Source of the DNA: Thelonectria olida
Taxonomy: Eukaryota > Ascomycota > Sordariomycetes > Hypocreales > Nectriaceae
Reading direction: 5' to 3'
DNA: 64,000 bases
Assembly: GCA_020736575.1 (NCBI GenBank)
Contig: JAGPYM010000024.1
Coordinates: 310,001-374,000 of the forward strand
Part shown: one piece after another, positions 17,621 through 27,965 of the stretch
Position numbering within the stretch: position 1 is the first letter of the stretch
Layout: each line of letters opens with the position of its first letter
Program-made: the position numbers and the translations under genes
The notes under the pieces: model-generated
Told to the model about the DNA's origin: nothing
Database searches by the model: none
What the model saw: the letters and a program-made list of their open reading frames with translations, nothing else

Positions 17621-20085
17621 CTACGGTTGTGAGGTCCCGGCCATGCCTATGACCTCAATAGCTGCGAAATCAGGAAACATGCACTGGCTGAGGATGGAGT
17701 TGACATCTGCATCCTTATATTCGTCGCTATATGTTGCTTGGTTAGCTATACTTTGCTCAACCGTAACGGCGACGAGCGCCCGCATATAAAGAATCACGTA
17801 CCTTACGCCTGTCACACTCCCATAGTTACTAGCAACATTGAGAGTCCATATCATGGGCGACAATGACCTAGCAGTTTCGCCATTGGGATGATCTCGATCC
17901 TCTGGGCTAACCACGTCACCTTCGTCTGTCCTGGAAGGGGTGATGACTTCCAGGCCACGGTGTCTGGAATTTATGGTCTCTCGAGCTCTTGTAAATAGTC
18001 GATATAAGATCTCTGCGCCAAAATATGTGACCTTGAGTTCCTTTACTACCATCATACACAGGTCCAGCTGATGACAGCCTAAGCGTTGAACCATTTTCCG
18101 GGGTGATATTAAATGCAGGAGATGGACCTGCAACGTGGGTACAAGAGCGATGCAGCTGTCGAATGTGAGCAAGCTGATAAACAAGAGTGGTAACCCTCCT
18201 TTTGTGGCTACATTGCTCCTTACATTAGTGATTGAGACAGGCGTATCATGTCTGCCGTGATCATATTACCAAGGACGCTGTTCGTATTTGTAGCTCCGCT
18301 TGTTGATTTCCTTTCTGCCCTTGACAACCAGTCTTGCGACCGTTTGTCATGGAGGACGGTGGGCTCGTTGCCAAGGCTTTGTAGCATATATGGGCGATAC
18401 AGAATTAGAAGTGTAGACCTGATAGCGGCCGTTAGAAATCAGAATCTCCGCAATCTAACAGAAACTCTTACTCGAAGAATAGTTCGAAATGATGCATGTG
18501 AAGAGTAAGCACCGGGTCGGTAGCACTATCTGTGAGTCGATCCAGATGCCCATGATGTCCTCTAAGCTCACGTTCTAGATCATCTATGTCCGAGTGGCTA
18601 GAGAGCGTCCGCATGGCGAGATATTGAACGGCGAGAATCCTTGACAGAATGCTGGTAACACAGAGCAGCTCATTCCACAACAGAAACAAGTCTTTAGAAC
18701 TCTCTGGGATGTACTCATGACGCTGAGACTCTGTCAGTCCAGAGCATAAGCCCTCGGAGGCATTCGCATCAGGTTTCGGCGTATCTGAGTGTGCCAAGTC
18801 GATCCGCATCGGCCTTCCCATGCCGGCGGATAACCAGGCTTCTCGGAAGAAGCAAGACCACCACAGATGCCTCCATAAGTCTTGATCAATGGATGGACCA
18901 TGTTGAGATGGGTTGAGGCTGGCATCAGGCTGACGATGCAACCCAACGCTTTGGCAAAGACTGATGGCGACGCCGTTCCAGTGCCACGGCCCGAGTCTAT
19001 CCTCTGTATCTGAGTACCAGAACCCCATCAACAGCACCGCTTGAATCAGTGTTATCTTGGACCGTTCATAATCTGCGTCGTACAACGCCTGCGAGGAAGG
19101 AATTAGACGTGTTTGTGAGATCGAACAACGGACTACATGCCTTGGCTCGTGAGAACATTGAACGTTTCATGTCCTTTCGCGACTCAAAACCAGCTGACTT
19201 GACCGTTGTCATGTCTGCAAACTGGATGATGGAAGATTAGCGAAATTGTCGATGTAGCCCAATGCGGCAGGTCTTTCCCTACGTTTGCAGCTGCCAGAAA
19301 AATGCTCCAGAGAAGATGGAGGCCCACCCCATTCTGTTGTGGACTTCCAAAGGATTGAAGGAATGAAGAGACATGTATGACCGGGAAAAAAGGGTGCACG
19401 TAATGGAAGTACGCCTGGACGAGTGCTTGTTGGATGTCGAGGGTTGGTAGATCAAAGCACCCTCTTCGTTTCAAGTAATCAAGAGTCTCAGAATCGATGT
19501 TAGCCAAGCTTAGAGCAGCGATGACAAAGTGGCCACTTTTGCCCCGACGCTCGGGTTCGCAAATATCGGCAACGAGAGCAACACCTTGGGGGTCACCTTG
19601 TGCGAGAGTCAGAATCCACAAGCTATGGCATCACAACTAATGGCTCTTACCATACACTGGTGAACAGCCTGTTTGAGGGAGGGTCTGGGGGCTTGTTGCG
19701 TGAGGTTCCTGGACTTCCGAGTGGTGGCCGAAGTGGCCTGTGAATGGACGGTAGACTTGTTCATCGAGGTTTGCCTCGTCCTGGGCGATGGACCCCCCAT
19801 CGCTCGGCGTTCGTGGCTGATTGCTGCCTCTCCTTTTTCGGATAGCGCTCCGAGGTCGGCCAGAGCGTCAATGAACTGTCCCGTCTGGAATTAATCCGAA
19901 ACTCACCTTTGAGGCTGTCTCGGACGTGCTTGGCAGCTAACGTTGTCTAGGGAACAGTTCGTGCAAGGTGTCCCGGTCTGCGAGATGCTACAGCGGACTT
20001 TGCGGGCGTGACACGCATGGCAAGCCGCGGCTGCTCTCTTCCTTGACCTCGAGGAGGAGACGGCTGTCCCCGAACGAGGCAGCAT
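17621..20085 (-). CDS. CTF1/FarA-like Zn2Cys6 transcription activator (about 699 aa)
   Basis: Inferred exons, all frame-consistent: 20085-19907, 19816-19656, 19596-19283, 19221-19141, 19088-18472, 18418-18224, 18173-17621. Residues 22-51 form a Zn2Cys6 cluster (CHACHARKVRC...CTNCSLDNVSC). The fungal TF domain follows, with AYFHYVHPFFPVIH, RAKALYDADYE, LIQAVLLMGFWY, WNGVAISLCQSVGLHR and GRPMRID, the pattern of the cutinase/fatty-acid activators CTF1 and FarA. Intron 4 (19140-19089) uses AAG|GCATGT...CAG, a GC-AG intron. An alternative start lies at 20145. Two CCTCGG sites sit just upstream, suggesting autoregulation. It is flanked by two peroxisomal beta-oxidation genes, so it probably controls them. 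Confidence 0.85.
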
Positions 20086-20164
20086 GTTGATGGCGGATGG
20101 TGAGAGTGGAAACACATCAGAATTGAGACACGAAGCAAAGATCAAATAATTATAGTAATGTTCT

Positions 20165-20206
20165 CCTCGGCAAACTTGACATGCTCTGCATTAGGGCGTG
20201 CCGAGG
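20165..20206. promoter_or_regulatory. Two CCTCGG sites upstream of the activator gene
   Basis: CCTCGG at 20165-20170 and CCGAGG at 20201-20206, 80-120 bp upstream of the activator start and in opposite orientation, in the gap between the isomerase stop and the regulator. Confidence 0.65.
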
Positions 20207-20381
20207 CAGCACATGGAATCCACATAATTGGTTGATCCCTAGTACCGAGCGGTGCACTGGAGTCACTGAACAGGGGTCTACAGAAGGGACCAAGATATGG
20301 GAACGTAATGCAATTCAAGCGTTGGAACCGAAAACAAGGATAGAGACAATATTGAGCCCCAGCTTCAAGAAGCAGGGCCAC

Positions 20382-21242
20382 TCACAGGCGGTGCTTCTTA
20401 CTTCCAGAGATGACCTTGCCCATTTCCCCCTGTGGGATACCTTCGCAGAACCGCTCAAGGCCCTGGAACGTCTCCAATGGAGCCACTTCGTCCTGCTCAC
20501 GAACGATTCGGCGACGCATCAACGCCTTTGTTCCCAGCAAACTCGAGCCGACCAAATGAGAATTGAAAGTCTGACGCAAGTATTCCAACACTTGAGTTCG
20601 GAAGTTGTTCTTATCTTTGAAGACGTAGTTGACGAAGCCGACCTGGACTAGTTCGCTGACTGGTATCTTTCGACCTAAAATCAACGCTTCGTTGGCCTTG
20701 CCCGGTCCCATTCTATGGACGAAACCGACGCTTGCACCGCCTTCGGCTACTAAGCCCAACGAGCTGAAAGGCGTCAAGAGGTACGCGTCGGGCACTGCGT
20801 AGATGAAGTCAGAGTGGGAAATGAGGGCGGCCGAAAGTCCGAGCACAGGTCCGTTCAAGGCAGTTACAAGGATTTTGGAGTGGCTGTAAAAGGCTCTCGC
20901 AACATCCAAGTTGTTGTTGACGAGCTTGGGAAGCCAATAGGGGCGGGACAACATCTCGTCCATGGAAGGGGGGCTGTCCTTGAGATCGGCACCACTTGTA
21001 GAGGCAAGTTATTAGCCTAGTCTCACCAAGATGGGGTAAAGGCTGGCTTACGCGGAGAAGAAGGACCCCTCTCCGATTAGAAGAGTGACATAAATGTCCT
21101 TGTTCGCATCTGCTTCTCTCAGCAGACTCGCCAGACGAGAGAAAGAGCTTTGTGTCAAGGAGTTAAACTTGGTCGGGTTGTTGAGTGTGATGATGGCGAA
21201 GGTGCCTTCGTAGTCAATACGAACTAGGTTCTGGTCAGACAT
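20382..21242 (-). CDS. Peroxisomal Delta3,Delta2-enoyl-CoA isomerase (ECI1-like, 267 aa)
   Basis: Two exons, 21242-21052 and 20994-20382, with a 57-nt intron (GTAAGC...AAG) that restores the frame. The product is a crotonase-fold protein: N-terminal IITLNNPTKFNSL, oxyanion-hole segment SFFSAGADLKD, second oxyanion segment GPVLGLSAAL, and LVAEGGASVGF with the glutamate expected of isomerases. It ends KKHRL; HRL is the peroxisomal PTS1 variant used by yeast Eci1p. It shifts double bonds so that unsaturated acyl-CoAs can enter beta-oxidation. Length is normal for the family and the frame is intact. Its promoter has three CCTCGG sites and a TATA-like TTATTTATATAAG. Confidence 0.92.
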
Positions 21243-21381
21243 TTTGGCGAGTGGAGCACTTGTGATGTTAAGAAGCGGCGTCGACAGGTGTCTTTGTCGT
21301 CAGATGAGTAGCCAGGTCATGGTCTGGTTCAGCTATGCCTTATATAAATAATGCTCCGTCGCTCCCAATGAACTCAGCTTG

Positions 21382-21442
21382 CCTCGGCACGTTCAAGGCA
21401 CCGAGGAAACTTTGAACGCTGGGAAGCCAAGAATGGCCTCGG
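21382..21442. promoter_or_regulatory. Three CCTCGG sites upstream of the isomerase
   Basis: CCTCGG at 21382-21387 and 21437-21442 and CCGAGG at 21401-21406, about 140-200 bp upstream of the isomerase ATG. Two sites are followed by (A)ACTTTG in the same sense, so the block may be an internal duplication. Confidence 0.72.
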
Positions 21443-21776
21443 GAACTTTGTTCGGCCACTTTCTCGGCGGCATTGACTTCCGCGGCGTATTTATGCACCT
21501 GGTCTGGAAATCATGTTGTTGGTGTGAGCTTTCCACGTCACGTTGCGGTACTTCTCACGGGATGACGGGATGGAACTAGCTGATCACAACTGCCTGACGA
21601 TCTTCGCGAAGTCATTGCCCTTCGTATGGCATGTAGGTGTCACTAGCAAACCTGTTTCAGAATGTTAGACTCGCTAATCCGGACCAGCTCCGTTTCACCT
21701 GGGCTGTGCTCAGGTGGAAGCTATTCCACTGCTTCGGAGGTTTGACTCATCTCACGAGCCGACACGGCGACTGGTA

Positions 21777-21840
21777 TGAATGAATGAATGAATCAAATTT
21801 ATTACGCCCGGGAGGATCAAGCCTCATAGGGCCATGACGC
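21777..21840 (-). mobile_element. 3' end of a Tad-like LINE (solo tail)
   Basis: (TGAA)4 at 21777-21792 is followed by AAATTTATTACGCCCGGGAG and ATAGGGCCATGACGC, which closely resembles 29355-29402. Such (NNNN)n tails next to a conserved 3' UTR mark 5'-truncated non-LTR insertions in minus orientation. Confidence 0.5.
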
Positions 21841-22056
21841 TAACCTATTTTCAGTTCTAACGATTAATCGAGATCACCTAGAAGCCTCATACTCTTCCTT
21901 AGGTATCTACTGATTGGACTTGCCTTACTTAACTCTAATGTAATAAGCCTAGTTACTTAAAGGCCAATTTCTTTAAGTATTTAGCATTCTATCTTTAGTA
22001 ATTGAAGTATAGTCTACTAAAGGCTATTTAATAGTAATATTACTAGATTTAGCTAT
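21841..22056. other. AT-rich intergenic sequence
   Basis: Low-complexity AT-rich DNA with many TAGTA/CTTA words and no coding frame; possibly decayed by C-to-T mutation. Confidence 0.4.
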
Positions 22057-22060
22057 TAAA

Positions 22061-22183
22061 TGTCACGGCCTGGTCCACTGTGCAGGGCTTAAAAGAGCTG
22101 TTGTGTGCCACTGTAATTGCAACCAATGCGATTATTGACCAATCTTTTGCCCTATGGTGCAGCGGTCTAGCACAACCGTTACA
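22061..22183. mobile_element. MITE-like element (123 bp)
   Basis: The ends TGTCACGG and CCGTTACA form 8-bp inverted repeats with one mismatch, and both sides are flanked by TTAAA (22056-22060, 22184-22188). There is no coding capacity. The terminal sequence resembles that of the pogo-like fragment starting at 22237 (TGTAACGGGCC), so that family may have mobilised it. Confidence 0.5.
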
Positions 22184-22236
22184 TTAAATGTAATTAATTA
22201 GTAAGTTATTTAATTTAGTATAACGTACATGATAAA

Positions 22237-22936
22237 TGTAACGGGCCAGGGCCCATATCCTTGCGGCTGTACCGCAAGACATACTAGGTGTTGAAAACTG
22301 GTGAAGATGAGACCGGCTAACGTACTCCACTAGCGAGTGCAACAAACTAGCGAGTGCAACAAAAATATCGACCCTCACGACAGAATATAGCATAAAAAGC
22401 ACAACAAAGCATGTAATCAATTGAAACTAATTACTACGCTCTTCTCCAGACATTTCTACAACTATCTGGCATGTTCTTGCATCATGACCCGTCCTGCCGC
22501 ATGTTCCGCAACGCCTTTCATTCGCTAGCCCCGACCTTCCTCGACCGCCACTTCTCGACGATTCCGCCGCTATCTGCGCATCAATGTCCTTCTGATCAAT
22601 TGCTTCCCTCCCCTCATCTACTGTCATCTTCCCTCTATTCTGTAGAAGTTTTCTTTTTGCTCTGCGCCGCTTGCTAAGCACCTCATTTGACTGTCGAAGC
22701 ATCTGGTTCTCAGACTTCAATAACGCCATCTGATGCATTATTGCCTTCGTTCCCTTAGAAAATGACTTGAGCGCCTCGAGAATAGAGGCTGGAGAGCTAC
22801 TGTGATGCCGCCTGATTCGTCTTTCCAGGTATTCAGATTGAGAAGTGGCCTCAAGCACCGTCTTTGGCGTCTTGGGAACCCAAGGGTCGGGGAGGCTGGC
22901 CTCCTCCTCAACCGGCGTTGGAGTCCGTAGCTGCAC
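22237..22936 (-). mobile_element. Pogo/Fot-like (DDE_1) transposon, 3' fragment
   Basis: Coding 22936-22427 on minus gives the C-terminal region of a fungal pogo-type transposase: LRTPTPVEEEASLP, WVPKTPKT, ARRHHSSSP-like RIRRHHSSSPASI, a KRRRAKRKLLQNRGKMTVDE basic block and a final zinc knuckle CGTCGRTGHDARTC. The DDE catalytic part is missing upstream. The 3' terminus begins TGTAACGGGCCAGGGCCC at 22237, and a small hairpin CTTGCGG-CCGCAAG lies at about 22259-22277. Confidence 0.8.
22330..22363 (+). repeat. 17-bp direct repeat
   Basis: CTAGCGAGTGCAACAAA occurs twice in tandem in the 3' untranslated part of the pogo-like fragment. Confidence 0.9.
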
Positions 22937-23297
22937 TAACTGCAGTGAATTCTTGGCATAGTCATTGGGGAATCCTTTGCAATGTCAATGTACCTGAAGC
23001 CGGACTCGCTGCAGTAAACTAGCCGATCCGGAACACACACCGAGCAGTGCTCAAAAGCATTTACCAGATGCTAATACTCCCAATTTGTGCATAAAGAGTT
23101 GATGATATGTCTTCTATTGTATCTCCCGGGTAATTTAGGGTAGCCATGTGGATTGGCTGATCTCATGCATGATGTCGACTGCCAGGGGGCTGTGGCCCCT
23201 ATCGCAGCCAAATCACCCACGCAAGCTTAGGTAGCTGTTAGGTAGACCAGATCCTGGGCACAGCGGCGAAAGAGTTCGTCCTTGGCAACGTCTTGTG
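22937..23297. other. Intergenic, nothing recognised
   Basis: No coding frame or repeat was seen apart from a short continuation of the pogo-like frame that soon meets a stop. Confidence 0.4.
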
Positions 23298-25598
23298 CTA
23301 TTCATCTATCTGCATCTGCTCAACCTGACACGTTTCCTCTGCCACTGCCGAACTGACGTTTTCTGCCCTAATAGTCGTCTTCCTTCCCCCGACACTGTAC
23401 CCTTCGAAAAGATTGCTATTTCGAGTGAGTGTTATAGGGCAATGGCCTATTCTGAATCTGCCTTGGATAGATTCTATCGCGTGATCACGTAGTAGCTGGT
23501 CCCTAAAGTCGCCTTCCACTAGCCTATATTCCGGCTTCAAGAGCCAACCGCTGCGACTACTCCATGTCATCTTTTTGGTCTCATTCTTGCACTCTGGTGC
23601 AAGCGGCCGAAGCTTTATAGTTGCCATGCTGAATACCATATCTTGATTGATTTTGCGTCTGTTTGGTTGCAGTGGTTTCGCATTGGGTGAGCGTTGTTTC
23701 CTCTTAGTCCCAAGGCCAGGCTCAGTCTTGATGTCAAGGTCATCGTCACTTGTGAGGTCGATTATGTTGCAAAGACGACACTCGACTGCCGCCTTCCCGG
23801 GATCATTCTCTGGATCCGTCGCGAAACGACTATGGCGGGCTTCAGAAGCCGTCTCCGTGCATTGCGAAGCCTGCGAAGCGTTTTCTTCGTCTCTCCCAAC
23901 CGAGTCGTCTTCACCACCAAGAGCACTACGCACCGAAGCGCACGCACTGGGGGCCAGCTCGTTCTCTCGTCTGGCCTCGGAGACGTTGCCCGCTTCTTTT
24001 GCAAGGCTCGGAGTGCTTTCCCGTTCCCTGCGCTGGCTTCTTCCCTGACCTGCGATACCGGCATCCTCAGGTCCCTGATCAGCAGAAGTCGTTTGGCCGT
24101 GCGTTGATGGGCTTCGGGAGTGCTGGAAACGATCCCATTCAGCCGTCTGATCTCTTGGTGGAGTACTGCCGGTAGCGGCGTACGAGATATCCCCGCCGCT
24201 TGGGCTGGTTGGAAGCCCAGCATCTTCATTGTTTGCATCATCGATGGCTTCAGCGTCAGCTTTGGGCGCATATACACCTGGATCTGGACCTGGACCTGCA
24301 TCTGGGCCTAGACCTGCTTGGTCCCCCAAGTCGCTGTCGATGGAGGCGTCGCCAGCAGCAGGGGAGGAAGCTGGAAGCGGTTGAGCTCTGACGAAGAGAT
24401 CCTCAGAAGTGGTTCCCTTGCTGCTCACAACGTTCTCGTCCTCCTCCTCGCCTTCGTTGACGGCCGTGTAGAAATCCCCACAAGCATTGCGCACTTCGGT
24501 AGCGCTTTCCACTGGAACATCGCGAGTTTGATGAGCGCCTCGCCCGCTGCGCGGCGTATCGATGTCGGGGTTGTAGTCAGAGGCATTGGCAGAAGGGGGA
24601 TCCGCAGGAGGGGTGGGCGGTAGGTGCGATCTCGACCACAGCTTTTGGTCTCTGGAGCTGCAAAAACAAGTGCGAGCTTCCTCGGCGAGTATTGCAGCTC
24701 TGACGCCGATATCGAATCCAAGACGCACAGTTGCAGCAAAGTCTGCACTCGAATTGGGAGGATGCAACGAGCCGTGTCCGTTCACGGGCATTGGGTGAGG
24801 GACGGGCCGGCTGTCGTGCTGGCTGTGCCCACTGGCGTCACCAGCGATGTCCCACCCCGCCATTGCCCATCCATAGATGTCTTCGAGCGGAGGAAGGCGG
24901 CTCAGGTCGATAGTCGATGCGGCAGTTGGCATGGTTGAAACGCCACGTACGGTGACCAGGTTTGGTTCGTTGTGAACGAACAAATTCCCTGGGGCTCCAT
25001 CGGAAGCGGGACAAGTCATTCCGGAGTGCTGCGGTTTGGTCGAGGCAGTAGCAATATCGCAGCCGGCTCTGGCAGCCGGCTCGCCGTCGCTCAGGGCAAG
25101 CGTACCAGCCATACTTCCATCGACGGCGCACAAACCTGGGTCAAAAACAGACGAGGTCGTCACAGCGATAGCGCCGTAGCCGACAGACGGAGTTTCTCGG
25201 CCATCGCCAGTCAAGATAGCTGCCTCAGCAAAGGTCTCCTGGCCATGAGTGTAGGCTGGCTTCAGGGCTGCAGATTTCATCGTCTTCGTCGTAACATCGG
25301 CTTCAGCCCTAGGAACTGGTCCGTCGCCTGCTGTTGCGGGTTTGACAATGGAGTCGTAGGCGCTGGCGAAAGATGCGTCTTCGAGGAGAGAAGTGGTTGT
25401 CCCAAGCTCAGAAAAACCACCAAAGTCAATCTCAGGAAGCCAGAAGGGTCTCAAGAGACAGGTACTGGGTAACGAAACTGCTTTGGCGTCGAGATACCCG
25501 AGATCTCCGTTGTCCGTTGATAAGGCGTCGCCATCGAGATGACTCTGTGCGAGGCGGCAAGGAACACGAGGTTCGAAGAATGGACTAAACGTTGTCAT
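23298..25598 (-). CDS. Large disordered protein with a SUMO-interaction motif (766 aa)
   Basis: A single uninterrupted exon. Most of the protein is rich in S, T, A, G, P, D and E, with a short GPDAGPGPDPG repeat near the middle and no globular domain I recognise. Near residue 610 is NIIDLTSDDDLDIKTEPG: a textbook hydrophobic-acidic SUMO-interaction motif (IIDLTSDDD) followed at once by a psi-K-x-E SUMO acceptor (IKTE). A basic stretch (KRKQRSPNAKPLQPNRRK) could be a nuclear signal. The last 110 residues look more ordered. A C/T-rich tract and TATTTAAA lie upstream on the coding strand. Probably nuclear; function unknown. Confidence 0.75.
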   Translation of the reverse strand: MTTFSPFFEPRVPCRLAQSHLDGDALSTDNGDLGYLDAKAVSLPSTCLLRPFWLPEIDFGGFSELGTTTSLLEDASFASAYDSIVKPATAGDGPVPRAEADVTTKTMKSAALKPAYTHGQETFAEAAILTGDGRETPSVGYGAIAVTTSSVFDPGLCAVDGSMAGTLALSDGEPAARAGCDIATASTKPQHSGMTCPASDGAPGNLFVHNEPNLVTVRGVSTMPTAASTIDLSRLPPLEDIYGWAMAGWDIAGDASGHSQHDSRPVPHPMPVNGHGSLHPPNSSADFAATVRLGFDIGVRAAILAEEARTCFCSSRDQKLWSRSHLPPTPPADPPSANASDYNPDIDTPRSGRGAHQTRDVPVESATEVRNACGDFYTAVNEGEEEDENVVSSKGTTSEDLFVRAQPLPASSPAAGDASIDSDLGDQAGLGPDAGPGPDPGVYAPKADAEAIDDANNEDAGLPTSPSGGDISYAATGSTPPRDQTAEWDRFQHSRSPSTHGQTTSADQGPEDAGIAGQGRSQRRERESTPSLAKEAGNVSEARRENELAPSACASVRSALGGEDDSVGRDEENASQASQCTETASEARHSRFATDPENDPGKAAVECRLCNIIDLTSDDDLDIKTEPGLGTKRKQRSPNAKPLQPNRRKINQDMVFSMATIKLRPLAPECKNETKKMTWSSRSGWLLKPEYRLVEGDFRDQLLRDHAIESIQGRFRIGHCPITLTRNSNLFEGYSVGGRKTTIRAENVSSAVAEETCQVEQMQIDE

Positions 25599-25654
25599 TG
25601 TGCGGAATCTATCATGAAGAGCAGCTGGACTGGCAAATTCTGAGGATGCACGTG

Positions 25655-25750
25655 GCGTGAAGAGGAAGAAGGTGAAGAGGAAGAAGAAAGTGAAGAGGAA
25701 GAAGTTTCTTCTTCACGGCAATGGGGCAGCATGCCCTTTAAATACTCTTG
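25655..25750 (-). promoter_or_regulatory. Pyrimidine-rich promoter region of the disordered-protein gene
   Basis: On + it reads as repeated GTGAAGAGGAAGAA units (25658-25715), i.e. a CT-rich tract on the coding strand, preceded by GTATTTAAAGGG (TATA-like, about 25736-25747). Both are common in fungal promoters. Confidence 0.4.
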
Positions 25751-25799
25751 CGGCCCTTGTCCGGACCACGTTTTGTGATCTCGACGTCTCCTCGGGTTG

Positions 25800-26594
25800 A
25801 CCTTCAGCCGAGCCGGTCCCTAGATAAGTACAGCAGCGCCATGCTGGAACAAGAGATGATCCGTTTCACGGTCGTACCATGAGCGTGTGGACTTGGATCG
25901 TCGCCACGTATTGCATGTGGAAGAGGGGAACCGGACAGCGAGCGTGATGCTGGTTGGCATACGAAACTTGCTACCCGTGACCTGATCACGACTATACTCG
26001 GGTCTCGGTCGGACTTTCGAATGCAAGACGCTGGTGCATCGAGAAGATTGTCAAACGACCGCAGCATCGTCCTCGACCCGGGACGCCTACGCGAGAGAGT
26101 AGGGAGGGCTTTCCGACGATGGCTCGACGATCACAGCATTGTGTTCAGAAAGAAGCCTCTGCCGATCCTCAAATCCGACAACCGAGAGGGCTTTCTACTT
26201 AAACCCAAGGGCGGCGTTCAGTACGGGCTCGAACCCGGGTAGCGCTGTCGATGTTGAACCACCGCATAGAAATCGCCACGGGGAGGCGAACGTCGAGAGT
26301 GGGTTGTGGAGGGTAAATGAGTCAGAGGATCAGTAGAGAAGGAGCCGGTCACAAACGGGAGGCCTCTACTCATAAACACCAGGAAAGCAGTACCCGTTGC
26401 AATGATACCTGGCAGCTAAGATGATGCGGGATAGTGAAAGAAAGAGTACGAGTAGCGCCAGGTCCATCACTCCCCGACCACCGCACTTTCATAAGCCTAT
26501 CTGCAGTACCAAGTCACATCATCGCGGCCCGTATGCGCTTCAAACCGCTCGACTCTAGGTGAGACACAGTTTGTAACGCCCTCGAACATCTCTC
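25800..26594. other. No recognisable gene
   Basis: Only short, mutually overlapping frames without coding character. Confidence 0.4.
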
Positions 26595-26850
26595 GATTCA
26601 GATACGAGATGCTACGGCTTTCAACGCACACGATATCTGGTTCTTCTTGCGCCGCTGTTCCGCGGAAGGCTGGCGCACGTACTACCTCTTCCCGAATGAG
26701 TACTCGAGATCTATCAACAGGGATGCAAAAGAGAGCGACCTGCTACTTTTCCTATCGCTTCCGAGCACGTATCGATCGTTGGTGCATCTTGACTGGTCAC
26801 AACTTCACAGGCAATGCCTCGAGATATCTCGTCAGAACGCTGGCACGTGA
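26595..26850 (+). pseudogene. Coding-like exon, unknown family
   Basis: A frame ending in TGA encodes AHDIWFFLRRCSAEGWRTYY and then LFPNEYSRSINRDAKESDL, with a plausible acceptor (GATTCAG) at its 5' edge and a GTGAGA donor about 40 bp before that. The phases of the two putative exons do not match, so a gene model could not be completed. It may be a remnant. Confidence 0.28.
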
Positions 26851-27965
26851 ATACATGTACATCTCGACACGGACGCATTAGAAGTGCCGCGTGTAGCAAA
26901 GGCATCATTGTCTCTGGACCGCTTTCAATCTGGCGACCTCCTCGCAAAGAGCTCAATCTGTAGACCCTGAGCTGACTACCGAGGTCCGAGGCAAGCTTAC
27001 CGCTTTTCTGGACGCCCTCATGAAAGCTAACTAGGAGTATGTCCGCTCACGTCGAGAAATGGGTCCTACTAATGGTAGCAGACGATGTTCCGGAAGTTTA
27101 CCGCAACACTCGAGATAGAGGCTGCATAACCGACACACGATGTCAGAGCGCGATGAAGACAATTGTAGTGGTGGAATGCGTTGCCGTGATCGCTCGGTTG
27201 GCTTTCTCCCCTTTCCTCCTTTCCTCCAGAGGAGGCTCTCTGTGTACGTGTGCGCGGGAAGGACTTACAGATAAGTGACTCTACTGCCTTGTGAGCACTG
27301 CACACTGCTTCTACGTTGACGCTACTCACAAAGGCAATTGGGCTTGGTTCGCGAACTATTCATGCTAGCCAGCTGCAGGATGGAGGAGCGGAGCGCCCGG
27401 AGGAAACCCAAGCTGGTTCTCTGTCCCAAGCAAGAAATCGTCCCGGAGGAAGGATCTCGGGGATTGTTGGTGACGCAGCGCGGTCGGACATCTGACAGGT
27501 TAGAAGTGAAAGGATGAGACGACAACGTCAGACGTCTACGCTTAGGGAAGCTAGCATCCGAGCGAGAACACGCGCGTGGAAGTAATACTGGACGACGAGG
27601 TTGTACAGTAGACTGCGATGTTCACGAAGAGACGTCCACGGCAGCAGCGCAGTCTACTCCCGAGGGTTCATTTCTGGAGCTGGGTCCATTTTAGCTCACG
27701 ACACGTGTTTCACTGAATGGAATACGGTACTTGCCGAGGAAATAGAAAGCTCGCCCAGGAGGAAGGTTCATTCTGTACGTACGAGACGGTTGCAGACATT
27801 GGTTCTTAGTCTGGGATTCTTCTGCCCTAATATGCTCTACAAACAGTACTATACAGTATCATATGTATATTGCTGTATATATTGTACTGTAGTTACAGTA
27901 CTGTCAAACTTCCTTGCATTCTCTACCGAGCTGCTTCCTCCACCCCTCAAGTCAACACGGAGTCT
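26851..27965. other. No recognisable gene
   Basis: Short frames only; 27840-27900 is rich in TGTA/TACAGTA words. Confidence 0.4.

Noticed and set aside
26200..26250. Possible tRNA because of GGGCTCGAACCCGGG
   Set aside because: No A box, acceptor stem or anticodon arm can be folded around it.
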